Source: Heligmosomoides polygyrus polygyrus (lineage: Eukaryota; Nematoda; Chromadorea; Rhabditida; Heligmosomidae). Taken from it: DNA of 64,000 nucleotides. How positions within the stretch are numbered: position 1 is the stretch's first letter; each line of letters starts with the position of its first letter. The notes beneath the pieces were generated by a model. The model was not told where the DNA came from. It searched no databases and was given only the letters and a program-made list of their open reading frames with translations. The stretch is taken from the NCBI GenBank assembly GCA_947396885.1, contig OX377204.1, positions 93,196,728-93,260,727 of the forward strand. Direction: 5' to 3'. Of this stretch, positions 61,218 through 64,000 are shown piece by piece. Both the position numbers and the translations under genes were made by a program.

Positions 61218-62760
61218 GGCGCGTGGAGCGCAGTCGGAGGAGGCGCCGGCACCCGATACCAGGTTCCTGGTTCGGATTTCCCGCCCAGGCCAACCAAACC
61301 TTCTGTTATGGGCGCTTGAGACGTGAGGATTGCTTCTTCCTCTTTCACCGTTATGGTTGGTTCAGTGGGTTGCGGAAATATACAAGGATAACAGAAGAGT
61401 GGATGAATAGGCTTTATTTGAGGAACGTCGCTCCTCTAAGCGTACAGGTGAACGTCTGCCAGGGCCAGGCACACCCAACTGGGGTGCAGCGAGGCCCCGC
61501 CCCTTTACTACCGTATGAGCATCACCGGAGTCGGTGAATTGGTACCAGACTTGTCTGGGAAGGATAAAGCACTGACTTGTACTGGCCACTGCAAGTCATT
61601 GGCCAAGTACGCATTCAACGGCCCTCCACGATTTCCCGTAGAAGTATTAGGTTGTCCCATAAGTCTTCGCCATTTTTTTCAACGATTCACTGCAGATTTC
61701 TCCGGCGGTCTCTTGCATAGCGCTGCATAGCTTTCGAAAGAGAATGATTTGCTCTATCAGAGCATGTATTGCATTTCTTTTTTCATCATGAATTTTGTCA
61801 ATTTTTAGGTCGTTGAAGTGAAAAGTGAAAAGTGAAAAGTAGCCATTTGCGCACTTGTTCTCTCCGCTTAGGTTTGTAATTTTTTGCGCAGTTTTTTATA
61901 GCATTTGGAAGACAATGATCTGTACTACAAGAATATGTGTTAGCGCTATTTGCTCATTTGTCCTTTATTGATTTTTAGGTCATCAAATTGGGAAGTCCGA
62001 AGGAGGATGGTTGTTTTTTCCGACAGCTCCTGCTCTGTGGTTGGAATTTTTGAGTTCGTTTTATATGTCATTTGAAAGAGAATGTCTTGTTCTATAAGAA
62101 TATCTGTCGCATTTATTGATTTCTATTGAATATCAACAAAGTGCCAAAAAGAGAAAAATCGTCTTCACCAACAACTCCTGGTCCTTCTTCAGTTGTTGAT
62201 ATTCGACAGAAATCAGCGTGAGCCAATAAATGCGACACAAATTCTTACTGAGCAAGACATCCTCTTCCAAACGACATATAACACCAAGCAAAAAAGTCCA
62301 ACCACAGAACCGGAGTTTTGGTAAAAATCCGGACGGAAAAGTCGAACATCCCAATTTGATGGCCTAAAAATCAATAAAGGGCAAGTGAGAAAATAGGACC
62401 AACACACATTCTTGTAGTACGAACATTGCCTTCCAAATGCTATAAAAAACTGCGCAAAAAATTACAAACCTAAGCGGAGAGAACAAGTGCGCAAATGGCA
62501 ACTTCTTCACTTTTCACTTTTCACTTCAACGACCTAAAAATTGACAAAATTCATGATGAAAAAAGAAATGCAATACATGCCCTGATAGAGCAAATCATTC
62601 TCTTTCGAAAGCTATGCAGCGCTATGCAAGAGACTGCCGGCGAAATCTGCAGTGAATCGTTGAAAAAAAAACGGCGGGGACTTATGGGACAACCTAATAG
62701 AAAGCGTGGCGCATCCCAAAGAGGATTGAATAACGCCGTTCTTTATCCTTTTAGTAATAA
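61218..62760 (+). mobile_element. SINE-1 copy with two insertions
   Basis: Head at 61218 (GGGCGCGTGGAGCGCAG), B box GGTTCGGATTTCC, then about 215 bp of foreign sequence (61305-61525), the SINE body to GTAGAAGTA (61647), the mariner-like foldback, and the SINE end AGAAAGCGTGGCGC...GCCGTTCTTTATCC (62698-62755). Confidence 0.8.
61650..62694. mobile_element. mariner-like foldback (GGTTGTCCCATAAGTC), copy 2
   Basis: GGTTGTCCCATAAGTC and inverse, TA on both sides, 1045 bp, nested in a SINE. The right arm keeps the reading frame FHFNDLKIDKIHDEKRN, AIHALIEQII, SAMQETAGEICSESLKK. Confidence 0.85.
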
Positions 62761-63084
62761 TATAGTTCGAAAACTTCAGTTTGACGTGAAAATGGTCTAC
62801 ATTACCGAACCAGCAATCTTAAAGGAAACTTTATGGCACGCAGTCTACTCTATGTAAAGGATCACAGTCCACACTCTACTGCACACATGAAATGCACTTA
62901 GTCCTCACCGACACCAATTGAATGTGAAACGGCGACCGCCATTCAGCGTTTCTCAAGGCTACTGAGGGCTGCGAACCGCCTAAATCGACTGCGGTCGGCC
63001 TTCAGTCGGAATCCAAAATGGGCTACGAGGCTTTAAACACTATTACGACTCTTCCTAAAAACATCTTTCGTGAAGTGAAGAGTA
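62761..63084. other. No feature assigned
   Basis: Short sequence between two SINE copies; no ORF or element recognised. Confidence 0.3.
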
Positions 63085-63352
63085 AAGGATAAAAGGATTC
63101 AGAACGGCGTTACTCAATTTCTTTTGAGATGCGCCACGCATCCTACCTCTACGGATCTCGTGAAGGCAATTTGAATGCGTATTTGGCCATACAATGACTT
63201 GCGGTATGCTTCCCAGAGAAGTCTGGTACCAATTCACCGACCGCAGATGGATGAAAGACTTGGTTGGTCTGGGTGGGAAATCCGAACCGAGAACCTGGTG
63301 TCGGGTGCGGGCGGCAGTCGGTACCGCCTCCGACTGCGCTACACGCGCCCTT
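63085..63352 (-). mobile_element. SINE-1 copy, body deletion
   Basis: Minus-strand copy missing about 30 bp around the ATGAACAAGTCAGC part; head CTACACGCGCCC intact. Confidence 0.8.
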
Positions 63353-63765
63353 GAAATGGAGAACAGAAAAGAAAAACATGACATAACGTAGGCGCTCAGA
63401 TTAATCAAACATAGTGTCCAGCCATGATGAACGCGCATGTAGAGAGGTTGTGTAGTCAAAGTAATATATACTCGCCGCTCCAAAAACCAAACCGGACTCA
63501 CCATCAGTGAACCAGATAGCTTCTAGCGAGTCCAAGCAAAAAGCGGGCCTATAGACAGCAAAAATAGGACGGAAGCTAGGAAAGTCGAAGGCATTCATCA
63601 GCCACAGTCTTCCAGTCCTAAAACTGGTACTCATGCATAGTTGTGACGTACTCCTACTCCTCTAGCAGAGCAAAATATCATTACAATTATCATTTATTAC
63701 TCGCATATACGCGCTTTACGCAACCGAATACGCAGCCTAATAGGCTGAAAGCGTTTCTCAATCAG

Positions 63766-63869
63766 GGGCCGGATTCACCAACGACTTACATAACTTTAAC
63801 AGGGAATTCACAGCGAAAACTCAGATAACGCGGCTTATCAAGCGATATGGTGAGCGATAAACCGCGTTA
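63766..63869. mobile_element. GGGCC(A)GATTCA MITE, left part
   Basis: CAG then GGGCCGGATTCACCAACG, inner AACGCGGCTTATCAAGCG; interrupted at CGCGTTA by the next element, so its right end is outside the window. Confidence 0.75.
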
Positions 63870-64000
63870 GGCCTCTGTTATACACCCGCGGGAGCATCCG
63901 CGGAACGTCCGCGGACTAGGTGTGGACCGCGGAAGGCGGGTGTGGCGGGCCGCGACGAGCGGCCCGGCGCGGGGTTCCGACGCGATTTCCGCCCATCCGC
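63870..64000. mobile_element. PIF/Harbinger-like hairpin MITE (subtype E), cut by the window end
   Basis: After TTA it begins GGCCTCTGTTATACACCCG, the same frame as the other hairpin MITEs, with a very GC-rich body (CCGCGGA, GCGGGC units). Right end not in the window. Confidence 0.65.

Overview
The window is animal nuclear DNA packed with transposable elements. Bacterial genome features (operons, Shine-Dalgarno-led gene arrays) are absent. Two protein-coding genes can be supported, both on the minus strand, and almost everything else is repeat sequence. Introns of 39 to 62 bp with short pyrimidine-rich acceptors, together with RTE-type retrotransposon tails that resemble those common in parasitic roundworms, suggest a nematode, perhaps a strongylid-like species. 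That placement is an inference, not proof.

Gene 1 (about 1977 to 25309, minus) encodes a RhoGAP-domain protein that looks most like ARHGAP11A / RGA-3. I assembled it from about fourteen exons whose splice phases agree at every junction. Exons at 25.3-24.2 kb and 16.0-15.5 kb make the GAP domain, including the arginine finger in a GLFRREG motif. Exons at 15.5, 10.6-9.8, 5.2-4.8 and 2.6-2.0 kb make a long, basic, low-complexity tail. Its four long introns (8.2, 4.8, 4.6 and 2.1 kb) are swollen by hAT, mariner, PIF/Harbinger-like, foldback, SINE and LINE insertions. Gene 2 (51331-51684, minus) is a small single-exon histone-fold protein of the CHRAC1/POLE4 type, with a large tRNA-bearing foldback element just downstream of its stop.

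The rest is a dense, nested repeat landscape: a main tRNA-derived SINE family (about 18 copies, clustered at 45.8-50.1 kb); a second SINE family; hairpin elements with TWA duplications and GGCC...TACTTC ends; GGGCC(A/G)GATTCA elements with 3-bp CWG duplications; long-palindrome GGATCTATCC elements with 8-bp duplications; mariner-like elements with TA duplications; two hAT elements with 8-bp duplications; RTE, CR1/L2-like and Penelope-like retroelement remnants. Several foldback elements carry a tRNA-like Pol III promoter in each arm, facing inward. One tRNA-like gene is split in its D loop by two tandem hairpin elements.

Reading by region: 0-2 kb repeats; 2-25.3 kb the RhoGAP gene with repeat-filled introns; 25.3-45 kb repeats with RTE fragments, a Penelope-like endonuclease fragment at 44.4-44.9 kb and an unassigned exon-like reading frame at 45.3 kb; 45.8-50 kb SINE cluster; 50.2-51.7 kb the CHRAC1-like gene and its foldback neighbour; 52-64 kb further foldbacks, RTE, SINE and mariner-like elements.
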